The notes beneath the pieces are model-generated. The model worked only from the letters and a program-made list of their open reading frames with translations, had not been told where the DNA came from and did not search any database. The position numbers and the translations under genes are program-made. Shown one piece after another: positions 32,636-44,649 of a DNA stretch of 64,000 nt. The stretch's first letter is position 1, and the number at the start of each line of letters is the position of its first letter. This stretch comes from Ampullaceana balthica (taxonomy: Eukaryota > Mollusca > Gastropoda > Lymnaeidae): assembly GCA_944989445.1 (NCBI GenBank), contig CALYLW010000130.1, forward strand, positions 2,156,166 through 2,220,165, written 5' to 3'.

Positions 32636-34428
32636 CTTATGAATCTCCTTTTGCTGTTACAACTTTGTTCACCAAGAAACAATCCATCGACCGCATGACT
32701 GTCATGGTAGGATACTTCACTAAATCCTTACATATCGAATGACTGTCATGGTAAGATACTTACTAAATCCTTACATATTGACTTTGACTCTATGACAATG
32801 ACTTATCATAGTTTTACACGGTAATCGTTATAAATGTCAATTCAAAACTGTATTATGCAAAAAGTTTCTTATGGGGGAAATGAAAATGTTTGCTTGCAAA
32901 AATTAATATATTTATGTATGTAAATTGTATGCATGCGCGTTTACTGCTAAAATCTCTGTTATCAATGTATCTAATGGTGCACAATAGTGCGCAGTCGTGC
33001 GCACTACGCCTAAAACTATGTCGTGTTTGAGTTTTATCTAAACTCTCCCCCCCCCCTTTTCCCACCGCATGCACCGATTGTTACAGAGACCTTGTGTTTG
33101 GCCTGTAGAATTCTAAGAAGCCCAAATGTAACTTGCTGCCATAATCTGTAGAATTCTAACAGTGCCGATATAATCAGTAGACTCGCTGCAATGTGGGCGT
33201 TGTCACCATCAAATAGACAACTGTACTGAGTGGTTGGTTAACTCAATCACCGCCAACCTCCAGGGTATCCATGCATAAGTAGGCACGGGTCGGTTGGTAG
33301 GATACATACACATAATACTCCTACCGCCCACGGGTCGCACGTAGACTCATGGCGTAAAGCTGTCCACTAATGACATCAGTTGCACCCCTACGACATAACG
33401 TCCGTGGTAATTCACAACTATCATCGGATGAATCTATTGACCTTTTTACACTCATAACAAGTCAACTGTTCTAGTCGACACGGTGTTTGTCAACTGTATC
33501 ATCGAACATAGAACTTGAAGAAACAATCAGTTGGTTCCCCTTAAGCTAAAGTTATTTATAGCGTCGGTCATTTCCCGATCCCCGCGATAAACCATTTTTA
33601 AAACAAAAATCAACAGAAAAGCGCGTTTCGGTGTGCAATAGTTTCTTTTGTTTTACGGAAACTGGAATATAGATGTAATAAATATCCCAAGTATTGAAAG
33701 GATGAGGCATTGAAATATAAGTATAGTTCACGCCCCAACAAGTTTAAGAGGCGTGATGTAAGGAGGGTTAACATAATTGGGGTGCTTGTTGTGATGATAT
33801 AACTAAAGAAAATGGGAAGTTCTAGCAAAGCCATTGAATGTGTAGGTGGTTATATATACCCCGGGGTTTTTAACCCATTTACTATACTATGAAATATACG
33901 TTGTTGTTTTTTCTAGCTATAGGTATACTTTTTTTTTAATACTTGACACATTCCGGCGTTATACCAAATGTGTAAGTGAATGATCCTAAAAATTTGGGAA
34001 AAAGTGTTTTAAAAAACCTCACTGCAAAAATAATAGACTTCGTCTGCAGTAAGTTACTGACACCAAGATGTTTTGTTAAACTGCAGAAACAAACAAGTTT
34101 GCACTACAGTGTACATTATTTTCATAAGATTTTTTAAAAAGATTTTTGTTCCTGCTTTTAATATCGCCTCAGAAGTCTACTCTCTAAATAACTAGATTTC
34201 AGTATATATGGGGGCGGGGGGGGGGAAGGATAGACAAACAAAAACCGTTGAAATCAACCAAAAAGTAGCCACAAGACCATATAAATATGTGAACTAGGAG
34301 AGTTTAAACAAATTTGAGATTCCTTCCAAGCGAAAATCAAACTTATGCAATTACAGAGCACCTTTTAAAAACATTATGTAGACTGGGGAATTATCTCTTA
34401 ATGTAACCACCCAAACCACAGGCATAGC
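32636..34428. other. non-coding; two-copy ~45-bp duplication at 32690-32780
   Basis: gaatgactgtcatggtaaga and tactaaatccttacatat occur twice about 50 bp apart. Otherwise unique sequence with no gene. G-run at 34210-34227. Confidence 0.5.
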
Positions 34429-34550
34429 CACACACACACACACACACATACATACATACACATCACACACACACACATCATCACACACACATTCACACAC
34501 ACACACACACGCACGCGCGCACACACAAACATAGTTACACACACATAGAC
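34429..34550. repeat. (CA)n microsatellite
   Basis: CA dinucleotides with catacata, catcacac and gcgcgc interruptions. Confidence 0.95.
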
Positions 34551-36202
34551 ACACCATTACTCGATACTAAGTCGTCCACAAATAAGCCAGGGTGGAAATC
34601 GTCAAAAACAACAACAATATAATAAGAGTCATGCCTTTCAAGTATTTTGTCTACACTAACGCCATTTTAACTTTGAAAAAAAAACACAGTTTACATTAAT
34701 TAAAAACAGCGTTATCGTAAATATGACGGTCAACGAATAATCGACTTTAATCAAACCAGCCCTCCCCTCCATCAATCCCCCTCTTGTAAATACTTTGTTC
34801 AAACCATCAACTAACCCTATGAAACATAGAAACTTTATTCATTTGATCACTTCCTTACTTCTGACAACTAATACCTTTATCCATTTGGTCATTTTTTTCA
34901 AGTTCTTTTTCTTTTTAAATTCTATCCGGCTAAAATTTATTTTAAACATACCTCCCGTGATCTTACTTCAAAAATATCACCCATTCCCCCCCCCTCCCCC
35001 TCCTTCCAACCCTTCCCGTCTTTCCGCTGACAGTTCACAAAAGACTAAAGTAATAGCAAACCGTCGAAGTAAACCTGCCAAAGAAAAGCGATCTGTAAAC
35101 TAAACCACACACCTGCGTGAATCCGTCACTGAAGTAAATCCGCGGAGAAAGAAAAACACAAACACTATTTTTCTAAGCGACACCTCATTGTGTCACCTAC
35201 ACCACACAACACAGCACCAAACAACATTACACTATACCAATAAAACAACATCACCTTCAATGGGATATTTTTTTATGTTTTACCCGGTATTTTCCTTTAG
35301 AATTTCTTTCACATACGAATCTGTAGACAGCGCACAACTGTGAATATATCCGCCTAGGAATTGTGTCCGCAACACATCACACACATGAAATACATCGCCT
35401 TGTCGTCTGCTCATCTGTAAGTATACTCCAAGGTGATTGTTGTTATTGTGGTTTTTTTTTGTTTAATTTAAAAAAAAATTTAAAATATTTATTTGTAAAC
35501 AAACCACACGTGGATTGTCCACCTCTCACGCACGCCAGGTGACCACATGACCAGACTCTTCCCCCTGTGCCTGTCAGGCGTTGCGTGGAGAGCAGGCCGC
35601 CGAGTCCGTCGTTGGAGGAACTTCGCTCACTGTTTGCTGTGCTGCCTGGCGAGCAACGGTCGTACGGACTCAACAACAGCGGTTTGTATAGACCAGGCTA
35701 GTAGTATGGCGAGGGACTTTTTCAATTGAGAGGGAGGGGGTGTAGGATATACTAATGTCGCCTCGTTGACAGCTCGGGGTGGAGGGGGTGGAGCTCAATG
35801 TAAGATTAAAGGGGTGGAAGGGGGGTGAGAGGATGGATAGATTTAAATGGCGGGGGGCCGGGGTCTGTTACGTGAGTGAAATTGTTTACACGCGCACTTA
35901 GAACCGTGGACAATGTAGGTGAGTGGTTTATTTAGATTCTTGGGTCGACCCGGTTGCCTAGGTCAGGAAAGGGGCGTAACTGGAGAGGGGTCTGATTTTG
36001 AAGTGACAGAATGTTTCAATTGCCGGGATGGCTGTGGGGAGAGGGTGATCATTTTTTCAGGAAATTTGTTTTTATTACAGTCCTCAGGCTATCCGGATAA
36101 GCCTTCGACGGGAAGACACACATGGTATACAGCCAGTAGAACGGAAAACTTTTGGTACTATAATTGCAGACTTCCGTTAGTGACGACAAAGTCTGGGTAG
36201 AC
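34551..36202. other. non-coding, no gene seen
   Basis: Low-complexity C and G runs (34986-35010, 35725-35870). Open frames of 60-102 residues show no domain. A terminal exon cannot be excluded but nothing supports one. Confidence 0.4.
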
Positions 36203-36369
36203 CAGGGCCGGCTGTAGTCCACTGCAACCTATGCGGCCGTAGTTGGCCCATCCCTTTATTTTCTATGACAAAATCTTAATTGTCACTCATAATCCTTATC
36301 CACAACCAGATTGGGCCCCGAGTAATCCGTTTCACATCGAGCCCACCCAAAGCGCTAAGGCCGGCCCAG
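36203..36369. mobile_element. small MITE with GGGCCGGC ends (candidate)
   Basis: Begins cagggccggctgtag and ends ctaaggccggcccag. The ends are inverse over about 10 bp with one mismatch. The AT-rich inside contains gattgggccccg and ttggcccat, the same layout as the element at 13059-13238. Flanking 8-mers agree only partly (gggtagac and tggagact), so the target duplication is not clear. Confidence 0.6.
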
Positions 36370-36407
36370 TGGAGACTACAATTATGCCTTAATGAGCTAT
36401 GGATGTG

Positions 36408-36985
36408 TGAACTATGACTTTATGAACTATGACTTTATGAACTATGACTTTATGAAATATGACTTTATGAACTATGACTTTATGAAATATGACTTTATGA
36501 AATATGACTTTATGAAATATGACTTTATGAAATATGACTTTATGAAATATGACTTTATGAAATATGACTTTATGAAATATGACTTTATGAAATATGACTT
36601 TATGAACTATGACTTTATGAAATATGACTTTATGAAATATAATGGAAGTATGAAATATGACAATATGAAATATGACTTTATGAAATATGACTTTATGAAA
36701 TATGACTTTATGAAATATGACTTTATGAAATATGACTTTATGAAATATAATGGATGTATGAACTATGACTTTATGAAATATGACTTTATGAACTATGACT
36801 TATGAAATATGACTTTATGAAATATGACTTTATGAAATATGACTTTATGAACTATGACTTTATGAAATATGACTTTATGAAATATGACTTTATGAAATAT
36901 GACTTTATGAACTATGACTTATGAAATATGACTTTATGAAATATGACTTTATGAACTATAATGGATGTATGAACTATGACTTTAT
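36408..36985. repeat. 15-bp minisatellite
   Basis: About 38 units of 15 bp, atgaaatatgacttt, with ctat for atat variants. Occasional 16-bp variants (ataatggaagt, ataatggatgt at 36640, 36750 and 36960) and a few 14-bp units break the frame near 36797 and 36918. One frame reads MKYDF pentapeptides. This is a period effect. Confidence 0.97.
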
Positions 36986-37740
36986 TAACTATGATTACAA
37001 CGGCTGTGAGTTTCTCGGTATGTAATATATATACTAAGGTTGTATGGGACAGCGCTGAATAAGCATATTTGTCTAAGAGTGTATCAGCAATGAACTTATT
37101 GCTAATACATAACGAGATTATGACATCCTTTTATGTGATATGTGAGTGTAAGGGCATTAAGTAAAGTAGTGTATGCTTTATGGGTGTCTGATATATGTAT
37201 ATGAGATAACGTTGTATGAGTGCATAATCTCATATAAGTTATATAAGATACTGTTATACGAGCTGTACCAGATAATGGTGTCCAAGTGTGTGAGCGCTAT
37301 CTCTTATTCTTTGAGATGTCTTCCTCTGAAGTTCTTTGAGGGAATTTTAGAGGCGGTTGGTAAGTGAGGGGGGTGGGAGAGCAGAGGCGTGGGTTGAAGG
37401 TGAGGGCTGATAGCGGTTCACGTCTGGGAGGACACTGAAAGGAGAACCTTAATCAATTAATTTCTGTAAAACTCACATCAAAGGCGAGATGGCGAGAGTT
37501 GTGCGAGGTATTTATATCAAACCGAGGGAGGTAAACGAAAGTAACGACTGCAGTTATTTCCCCGTGATCCATGCATCAAGGCAGTGGTTCTAAAACAGGA
37601 ATATGTCAGCAAAGACGGGAGCACTTATATTTTAAATGTAAGAACTCCTTGTGTGGGGTTTTTGTCAACTGTGGGCAGGCCTGTGTTGGCTTCTGAGCGT
37701 TGTTAGAAACTATCGTTGTGGAGAGTGATACATAGTTGGG
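36986..37740. other. non-coding, no gene seen
   Basis: Unique sequence. The phrase aggcagtggttctaaaacagg near 37580 looks like a lone hAT end; no partner was found. Confidence 0.4.
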
Positions 37741-38300
37741 GCGCTGTGTGGGACGAAGCTGTTTAGGGACAAGTGTGGAGGAAGTTGTTGTGTGGGGACA
37801 ATGTATGGAGGACTTTGTGTGGGGACAATGTATGGAGGAAGTTGTGTGGGGACAATGTATGGGGGAAGTTATTGTGTGGGGACAATGTATGGAGGAAGTT
37901 GTGTGGGGACAATGTATGGAGGACTTTGTGTGGGGACAATGTATGGAGGAAGTTGTGTGGGGACAATGTATAGACGAAAGTTTGTGAGGATAATGAATGT
38001 AGGAAGTTGTGTGGGTACAATGTATTGAGGAAGTTGTGTGGGGACAGTGTATAGAGGAATTGTGTGGGGGACAATGTATAGAGGAATTTGTGGGGACAAT
38101 GTATAGAGGAATTTGTGGGGGGACAATGTATGGAGGAAATTGTGTGGGATTCAATGTATGGAGGAAGTTGTGTGGGGACAATGTGTGGAAGAAGTTGTGT
38201 GGGGACAATGTGTGGAAGAAGTTGTGTGGGGACAATGTATGGAGAACGCTGTGTGGGCACTATGTGTGGATGAAATTGTGGGGGGAAGCTGTGGGGAGGG
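37741..38300. repeat. 27-bp minisatellite
   Basis: About 19 units of 27 bp, gtgtggggacaatgtatgga followed by ggaagtt. Units are more diverged at both ends, and several variants (atagaggaatt, gtggaagaagtt) are clustered at 38040-38240. Frames of 61-209 residues on both strands are artefacts. Confidence 0.95.
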
Positions 38301-38484
38301 AGGAACTGATATGCTCTCAGTAGTCGCCACCTCTCATATCCCCTATTATCTCGGCAAGCTGTAAATAGGTATAAGAGGCGAGGGGAAATAAGTCGTCAGG
38401 TCCAAGGGGAAGTCATCTCAACGGTGACGTAAACGAAGTTTAACTGCTCTAAGGTCACGCTCTGAACGGGGTCACATTTAGTTC
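38301..38484. other. non-coding, no gene seen
   Basis: Short unique spacer between the 27-bp array and a MITE. Confidence 0.4.
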
Positions 38485-38492
38485 TTTTAAGT

Positions 38493-38680
38493 CAGTGCTT
38501 CTCAAACTTTTTAGTATTGCGGACCGACAGGAATTTTTTCCATTGCACCAGGGACCGGTGCACTATTTTCCCTGCACTGATAATTTTTTCTGTCCTTTTT
38601 TTTGGAGAACATCTGCGGACCGGCAGCGGATGGCCCACGGACCGGTACCGGTCCGCGGACCACCACTTTGAGAAGCACTG
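38493..38680. mobile_element. hAT MITE (cagtgcttctcaaa family), copy 2
   Basis: Perfect terminal inverted repeats cagtgcttctcaaa (38493) and tttgagaagcactg (ending 38680), 188 bp. It is flanked by an exact 8-bp target duplication ttttaagt (38485-38492, 38681-38688). Contains ggaccggtaccggtccgcgg, a palindrome near the right end. No ORF. Shorter and better preserved than the copy at 17589. Confidence 0.95.
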
Positions 38681-38688
38681 TTTTAAGT

Positions 38689-39579
38689 CACCCCCTCATG
38701 CCCGTCCTGACCCCCACCCGTCTACGAGAAGTATCAATACGTCACAAATAACGGGCTTAACAAAGAGAGAGGGGAAAAAATCAGTTCTCAAAATATCAAG
38801 AGGAAAAAAGTAATTGATTTTTCTTTTCAAACGCGATCTCCGCCCCATCTCTGAGGTCTGTGTGAAATGTAATCACTCACAGATAGTGGTCATCCTGTCA
38901 TTTTGAGATATTCCATCGCTCGCCTGTGGGCACCTGGGAGTTGCCTCCTAATACATGGCCCCATTGAGAGGTGTACCCGGATACTGCTGAACTTGCAAGA
39001 AAGGTTATTTGTTGGATTACGTCCCTTGCCGATTATCCCCCCCCCCTTTTTCATATTACGTGTCTTTCCTTATTTCCACTTTATTTGGACCCACACCATC
39101 CTCCCCCAAAGCCACATTTCCACCTTTCTTAAATTGTACACAATGAAAATGTAGGTAACGTTTAGAAAGAATTTCTATCCATTTCGAGGCAATAACACTG
39201 AGTACTGAGGGCTTAATATTAATCTGGAGTTTTTCCTAAAAGGTGATACTCTTTTCTTTTTTGTATTTCCTAAAGGTCTCTTTAGACTGTCAACGGTATT
39301 TATTAAGGCAAAAGGTAACACTTATCTCTATCAGCCTCATCACACGTAACACGCAAGGTCAGGAGAAGCACGATTCGGGACAGAGAAAGACCTGTCCTGG
39401 GACCGAAAGGTCAAAAGGGGAGAAAGTCACCAAACTAGGTCTTTTGAGGTCAAGCTGGTCTTTCGCGATGGCCACCTGGTAGACCATTTCGAACATGTGT
39501 GTTGCCAAAGACAGCCCTGGGTATCATACTATTTGAGGCTTCTGAGCTGCAGCTCCAAAGAATCCACAGATATATATTA
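38689..39579. other. non-coding, no gene seen
   Basis: Unique sequence with a C-run at 39040-39050. Short open frames have no recognised features. Confidence 0.4.
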
Positions 39580-39759
39580 TAGGGCTGGGGAAATTAACGA
39601 TTAATTTTTCGATTAATCGTTTACAAATTTTAACGATTAATTTTTTTAACGATTAATCGACCCGTCACTTAAAAATTATTGGAAGTCAAAAAGTTTTTTT
39701 TTAAAATAATAAAAAATAGTGGCCGATAAATAGTAAATATCCTGACGATTACACGAACA

Positions 39760-40139
39760 TTTTGGTTTTAAACTATTGACTGACGGGAATGTTAAAAATG
39801 TTGATAAAGTTTGCCTACCATGTTTCTAACACTTGGCCTACTTATCAAACCAAATGAAAAGCGTATTAAGCTAATGGCAGTAATGTAGACTGACTTAGAG
39901 ACAGAAAATGACGACAGCTCTTCTGATGAATTACTGCGTTACAAAATGGTTTTGGTTTTAAACTATTGACTGACGGGAATGTTAAAAATGTTGATAAAGT
40001 TTGCCTACCATGTTTCTAACACTTGGCCTACTTATCAAACCAAATGAAAAGCGTATTAAGCTAATGGCAGTAATGGAGACTGACTTAGAGACAGAAAATG
40101 ACGACAGCTCTTCTGATGAATTACTGCGTTACAAAATGG
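39760..40139. repeat. 190-bp near-exact tandem duplication inside a hAT element
   Basis: Two consecutive 190-bp units, from ttttggttttaaactattga to ttactgcgttacaaaatgg. By eye they differ only at one internal base (gtaatgtagac in the first, gtaatggagac in the second) and at the joint. The element is otherwise decayed, so the duplication is younger than the insertion. Confidence 0.95.
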
Positions 40140-40335
40140 AGATGACAGTTCCTGAATCCATTAACCCTCTACAATGGTTGAAACTTAATGAACACCGATA
40201 TCCTATAATGTCATTCCTTGCCAACACAGTTTTGTGCATATCAGTTACCTCAGTTCCATGTGAATGATTGTTCAGCTCGGCTGGTTATATTGTTAATTAG
40301 ACCCGCTAATCACTTGAACAAAATAATTTCAATAC
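40001..40335 (+). pseudogene. hAT transposase C-terminal dimerisation part
   Basis: Open from 40001; about 40165-40265 reads NPLQWLKLNEHRYPIMSFLA, then NTVLCISVTSVPCE and a stop. It continues after the stop as LFSSAGYIVN, another stop, and a serine-leucine-rich piece. The order P-L-x-W-W/L, Y-P, A-x-x-x-L, S-V-P-x-E, F-S-x-A-G is the hAT dimerisation domain of ZBED1/ZBED4-like proteins. The first ATG lies in the duplicated block and has no special claim. Confidence 0.85.
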
Positions 40336-40541
40336 ACTTGTCTATTTACGTAGTTGGTTAAAAGATGACATATGAAGGAGACATTCCAGTGTTATTTAGA
40401 TTTTCAACAAGAACGTTTAATAAGTGTTACTTATGACATCATAAATTTTAAATTTTGGCTTTGATCGAAATTAACGATTAATTAATCGTTAATTTTTCAA
40501 AAAGTTAACGATTAAATTTAAGTTAATCATTAATAGCCCTA

Positions 40542-40741
40542 TTATATTATACAGATTTTGTTACTGGTGGGGGGCGGTAGCAAATCACTTCTCCCCACTC
40601 CTCAAAAAAAATACTAGAATGTTTTCTTCTCTGGCGTATCAAACTATTCCAAACACGCTTTAAATCTGATCTTAGTAATTTCTGTCATTTCTTAAGCTCC
40701 AGACACATCCCAATAGATGAATATCTCCCCTCGACCTCATG
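40542..40741. other. spacer between two hAT insertions
   Basis: Unique sequence with a G-run at 40568-40580; no gene. Confidence 0.4.
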
Positions 40742-41954
40742 CTCGGGTGCAGTGGCGTAGCTTGGGGGGGCGGTGGGGCGGTCCGCCCCGGGCGGCACTC
40801 ATTTAGGGGCGGCATTTGTGGGCATTTGAAAAGTACAACCATTTCCGACAACCGCCCTTTTTCTTTTGAAGGGGGGAAAACCAAGGTGAAACAAAAATAT
40901 TCGTAATTTCGAGTCTTAATAACTGATCCGCACATTTGTTTGATTACATAGTGGAGATTATAACTAACGCAAAATCGTTCAAAAATTTTTAATCGCTCAA
41001 AAAACGTATTCATCTTTTGGGGAAAACTAAGCGGTATAAGTCACAGATGATGCCTTTATAAGAAAACTACCCAAAAAAAAACACATCACCGCTGGGCCGA
41101 ATAATGTGTGCTATTAATATCGCCACGACAGTTTTTACATGCAATTTCGACATTCGCAGAATGATGCGCGGAACAAGTACCTACAAGGCATGGTGGTTCA
41201 AATATTGTGTTTAACTTGCAAGTAGTAATGTATATTACTGTTTCAGTTTTCAGTAAATTATTGTAAGGTAAGTTATTGAAAATTAAATTTATTTTGTTTT
41301 TATTGCATTATAGTAGCACAAATAATTTGTGTTTTTCATTAAAATAAGGTTATTCATTAAAAATGTTACGCCTATCCAGTGGCGTCACTAGGGGGGGGCG
41401 GGGGGGGCGGGCCGCCCCGGGTGACACCCATCAGGGGGTGACACCCGAGCCTAAAATTTTACTGTGTACGATTTTATGTCAGAAAACAAAAGATGAAAAA
41501 ATTGTTTAATCTAGAAAGAAATTAAGAAATACAATGAAATGCGTTAAACGCGAAAATTCTTATAAAAAAAATATCAGTTAACTTGCAATAATAAAACAGT
41601 CCCAACACACGAACAACATTAAAACAAATTAGGAAAAAAAGAAAAGAAATAGTCGCAGCAGAGAGATCTTTAAAAAAGGCTGGAATGAAAGAGGCAGTGT
41701 CTTCTGTTTTAAAAGATATAAAGCCATTTGGGCTTGGACACACCGACAGCATGAACGAATCCCACCTCACGACTCCCTCCACCACAGTGGGGTGGGGGGA
41801 ATACGATTTTTATCACCACCCAAAGAAAAAAAATCAAAAGATGGGTTTTCTTTGTTGATGTTTTTCTTGAGGAAAATTATGATTTCAATGTCTTTGAGTT
41901 AATATTTTTTATATATATATATTTATTAAAGGCGTGAAAGCATAGATATGCATG

Positions 41955-42060
41955 TTTATATACAGGTAGTCCTCCGGTTACGACGGTCCCATCCCGACTT
42001 ACGCTGTTTAGTGCTTACGAACGCGCCCCCGTAAAGAATAGTATTACGCGTTATTCCGTA
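41955..42060 (+). mobile_element. pogo/Tigger-like end fragment (candidate)
   Basis: tacaggtagtcctccggtta followed by cgacgg, cccgacttacgctg and tgcttacgaacg has the repeated ttacgac-type words of Tigger-class termini. No opposite end and no transposase were found, so only a fragment. Confidence 0.4.
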
Positions 42061-42229
42061 TTTTAAAAAAAAATTTCATGAGGTAACGAATTCTTTTCTC
42101 TATTTGAAATAACAAAAATTATTGAAAAATATGTATGATTATTATTTCAACCTACAACTTTCGTTTGCGAATTTTTCAAATGGCGAAGTTTTCAATCAAG
42201 TCAATAAAGCTGAGTAAGCTTACAAGTTC

Positions 42230-43930
42230 CTTTTCAATGCTCATTAGAGAGAGCATATTCAGCCTTTTCGTCCCATGCAAATTCTAACTCATTATATATT
42301 CTTTTCAACTTTGAAAAGGATCGCTCTCAGCTGCAGTTTGATGTCATCATTGAAAGATAGATGCGAAGTGCGATGTGTACATTTGTAAAGGACTGTGTGA
42401 AATATAGCTCATTCAAAAGCAGCAAAATTTTTAGCTCTGTGCAAGTTTTTTTGAGTTTCGCTTTGTGCTAATTCCTTTTCCTTACCCTGAGCCTGGGGCT
42501 GGACAATAACTTTTTTAAGAGTTCTGAAAATTGGACTAATTCTGAAGGTAAGCAGTCTTCGAAATCACTCATGAACCTACATGTGGAAGAAAATCAGAAG
42601 CCCCGAGCCTAGTGCTCTTTATGGGTCTTCCCGGAAGACCCCCTTAGCCATCTGGCCACCAAAGGGACGTAACAGCTGAGGACCCCCCCAAAAGCGGTCG
42701 CTTCTGAAGCGGCCACCTGGGCATCCAGGACATACAGTCGAAGATGCCTCCCACTAAGTTGCCCTCACAAGGAGGTGGTGGAATTTCCTACTACGACCCG
42801 CTACCACTTTGGCGCCATCCCGGCAAAGCACACGGGTCTCCATGGTTAGGACCGCCGCAGACCGGGGGATCATCAAAGACCTACCTAGGGTGCAACCCCC
42901 ACTGGAAGGTTTCCTCAGAGCTGGCGTCCAATGCGTTCTTCGCGGCACTTTTTGCTAATCCGTACTGGCGCTCCTGGCCCTAAACCGGCACCGCTCGATG
43001 GCGTTGCTAGTAAATTGAGGGGGGACGAAACGGTTGCTTCGGATTTACCCGACCCCTTCTTCGAAATCACTTGAATGTTCTTCCATTAACTTGGCTGCTG
43101 CCCATCGGGTGGCGAAAGTGCTGAGCTCAGTTAGGTTTGTAAGAAAGCCAAATTTCTCATGGATGTATTTATATGCACCTAACCAATGTTGTAGGGCTTA
43201 AGAAAGTTTGTCAATGATTACCAGAAATACCTCAATCTTGAATTTTTTTCTCCAGGAGAATACTGTTTTGTTGATGTCCCTTTATCAAACTGACGCTTTC
43301 TTTTTTGTTTGATAGTATTGAAGATTGTTTACACTGTTTTTACCACGGACTTTTCCTTTCCTTTGTCTTCATAGGAATAAAATTAAGAATGCTATTTTTT
43401 AACAAACTCAATGAGAGACTTCCTTTCTAAAATTGTTTCCCAAATTTCAAGTAAAATAGCGACTTCCAGTTGTTCAATTTCCTTTAGAAATCCTTCTTCT
43501 TCAAGTCGGCAGTCACGTGGCTGATTTTCATTCGTTGCTAATTCTTCTAGTGCTGCGATATTCTCATGGTATGAGCTATTAACAGACCTTACAGCATAAT
43601 GTCAGGCTGACCATCTTGTGTCAGACAAGGCTTTGTTAGCATGTATCAATTTCATATGTTTTTGAAGTACCTGTCAACGATGAGTAGATGCAACAAGTCG
43701 GGTATAAAGATTTTGCAGAAGACAAAAAAATCTGACCGCAGTAGGACAACCTGCTGCTCTTTTCCCAACCAAATTAAAGGAATGAGCTGTGCACGGCACA
43801 TAATGAGCTACAATGCACTTCTCACGAAGAATAGCCTGGTTTCCGTTATACTTCCTACTCATTTGCAGCATTGCCGTATGACTGTCCAAGGCATTTTCAG
43901 GGATTCGTACAAACATAATGGCCTGCATCT
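42230..43930 (-). pseudogene. minus-strand hAT transposase (zinc-finger MYM 1-like), broken
   Basis: Minus-strand pieces in order. About 43928-43674: SRKYNGNQAILREKCIVAHY then VPCTAHSFNLVGKRAAGCP. About 43640-43380: ALSDTRWSA and EIEQLEVAILLEIWETILER. About 43082 and 42560: S-DFE text on either side of an insertion. About 42390-42250: NVHIALRIYLSMMTSNCS, a stop, ERSFSKLKRI. These are the catalytic-side, alpha-helical and dimerisation parts of the MYM-like hAT group. Several stops and frame changes; N-terminal zinc finger not seen. Confidence 0.85.
42570..43057. mobile_element. 488-bp insertion flanked by a 14-bp direct repeat
   Basis: tcttcgaaatcact occurs at 42556-42569 and 43058-43071, on both sides of a GC-richer 488-bp block that interrupts the minus-strand hAT coding text. 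The block contains ggtcttcccggaagaccc (an inverted repeat near 42627), ccatctggccaccaaagg and an 79-residue open frame without recognised domain. A long, variable target duplication suggests target-primed retroposition (SINE or LINE fragment), but no A-tail or promoter boxes are evident. Family not recognised. Confidence 0.65.
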
Positions 43931-43939
43931 TTATTATAC

Positions 43940-44035
43940 ACTATAATTCATAAAAAGTTTGGGGGCCCTTAAATTATTGGGGGCTTTAGCCCGTTCAGCA
44001 CCCCCCCCCTTTTTTAATCCGCCGTAGGGGGGTTT
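43940..44035. mobile_element. right end of the GGCGGATTAA hAT family
   Basis: gggggcccttaaattatt, gggggctttagcccgtt and tttaatccgccgtagggg match the right end of 30690-30772. It lies directly beyond the N-terminal side of the minus-strand transposase remains, so those remains probably belong to the autonomous form of this family. Confidence 0.75.
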
Positions 44036-44410
44036 CCATGCATCTGTGATGATGTGGTACGAGGAGGGGGGTGTTTAAGAAATGTGACGTCACATCAAAA
44101 ACAGGAAACTTTAAATAAAAGTTCCACTAAAATATTTGATTGTTTACCATTTATTTAATTACGTTTTCAATGACTTCACGCGTGTTACGATATTACAGTG
44201 CAGACCCTAAATACATATTTAAATGACAAAAATAATTTGCAACATGCTAATTTTTATTGAGAAAATACGGCTTGGGGGAGGGGTGTCAAAGCTTTATGAC
44301 GTCATATTGTAAAAAAGGGGTGGGGTCTAAGTTTTTGTGACAAAGTATGACGCTGGGGGAGGGTGGGGTAAAATCGGCAACCTCGCGTGACGTTATTTAT
44401 GGACGGCCCC
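44036..44410. mobile_element. GGGCCGTCCATAAA-type MITE, left-truncated
   Basis: Ends cgtgacgttatttatggacggcccc at its right (given here as two joined parts: cgtgacgttatttatgga, cggcccc). It shares aaatgtgacgtcacat, gtgtttaagaa and aaaatacggcttgggg-like blocks in reverse with the element at 45854-46265. The left terminus is missing and joined to the hAT end at 44035. Confidence 0.75.
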
Positions 44411-44649
44411 TTCAGTCGTGAAGGGGTGACACCATGAGCTACCGCCCCGGGTGACACCAACCCTAGTGACGCCTCTGCGCATATCCAATTAAAGTAATAG
44501 TAATGTGTAAATAATTTGAATTCGTCTATTTTATGGAAAACTATTAAGATTTATGACAAGAATATGCAAATATTAAAATTTCTCTGTTAAAAAACACCAC
44601 AATAGGCATAATAATTTCGAAAAAGACATACTTTAAAATTTCAAGCGTC

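Larger units (their letters stand above)
39580..40541 (+). mobile_element. degenerate hAT transposon of the AACGATTAA-end family
   Basis: Ends tagggctggggaaatt (39580) and ttaatagcccta (ending 40541), with many taacgattaatcg words just inside both. Flanking octamers atatatta and ttatatta match at 7 of 8 bases. 962 bp. A 190-bp segment is tandemly duplicated inside (39760-39949 and 39950-40139). The C-terminal part of a hAT transposase follows. The N-terminal finger and catalytic core are absent. Confidence 0.88.
41377..44477. mobile_element. inner hAT transposon inserted in the outer one
   Basis: Ends cagtggcgtcactaggg (41377) and ccctagtgacgcctctg (ending 44477), 3,101 bp. Flanking octamers cgcctatc (41369-41376) and cgcatatc (44478-44485) match at 7 of 8 bases. 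Sub-terminal gggtgacaccc text appears at both sides (41420-41450, 44425-44460). Its interior is occupied by a further minus-strand hAT transposase region, a 488-bp insertion and MITE remains. No own transposase was clearly read. Confidence 0.9.

Noticed and set aside
35547..36200. Possible exons (60- and 93-residue frames near GC-rich sequence)
   Set aside because: No recognisable protein similarity, and splice signals cannot be judged without transcript data.
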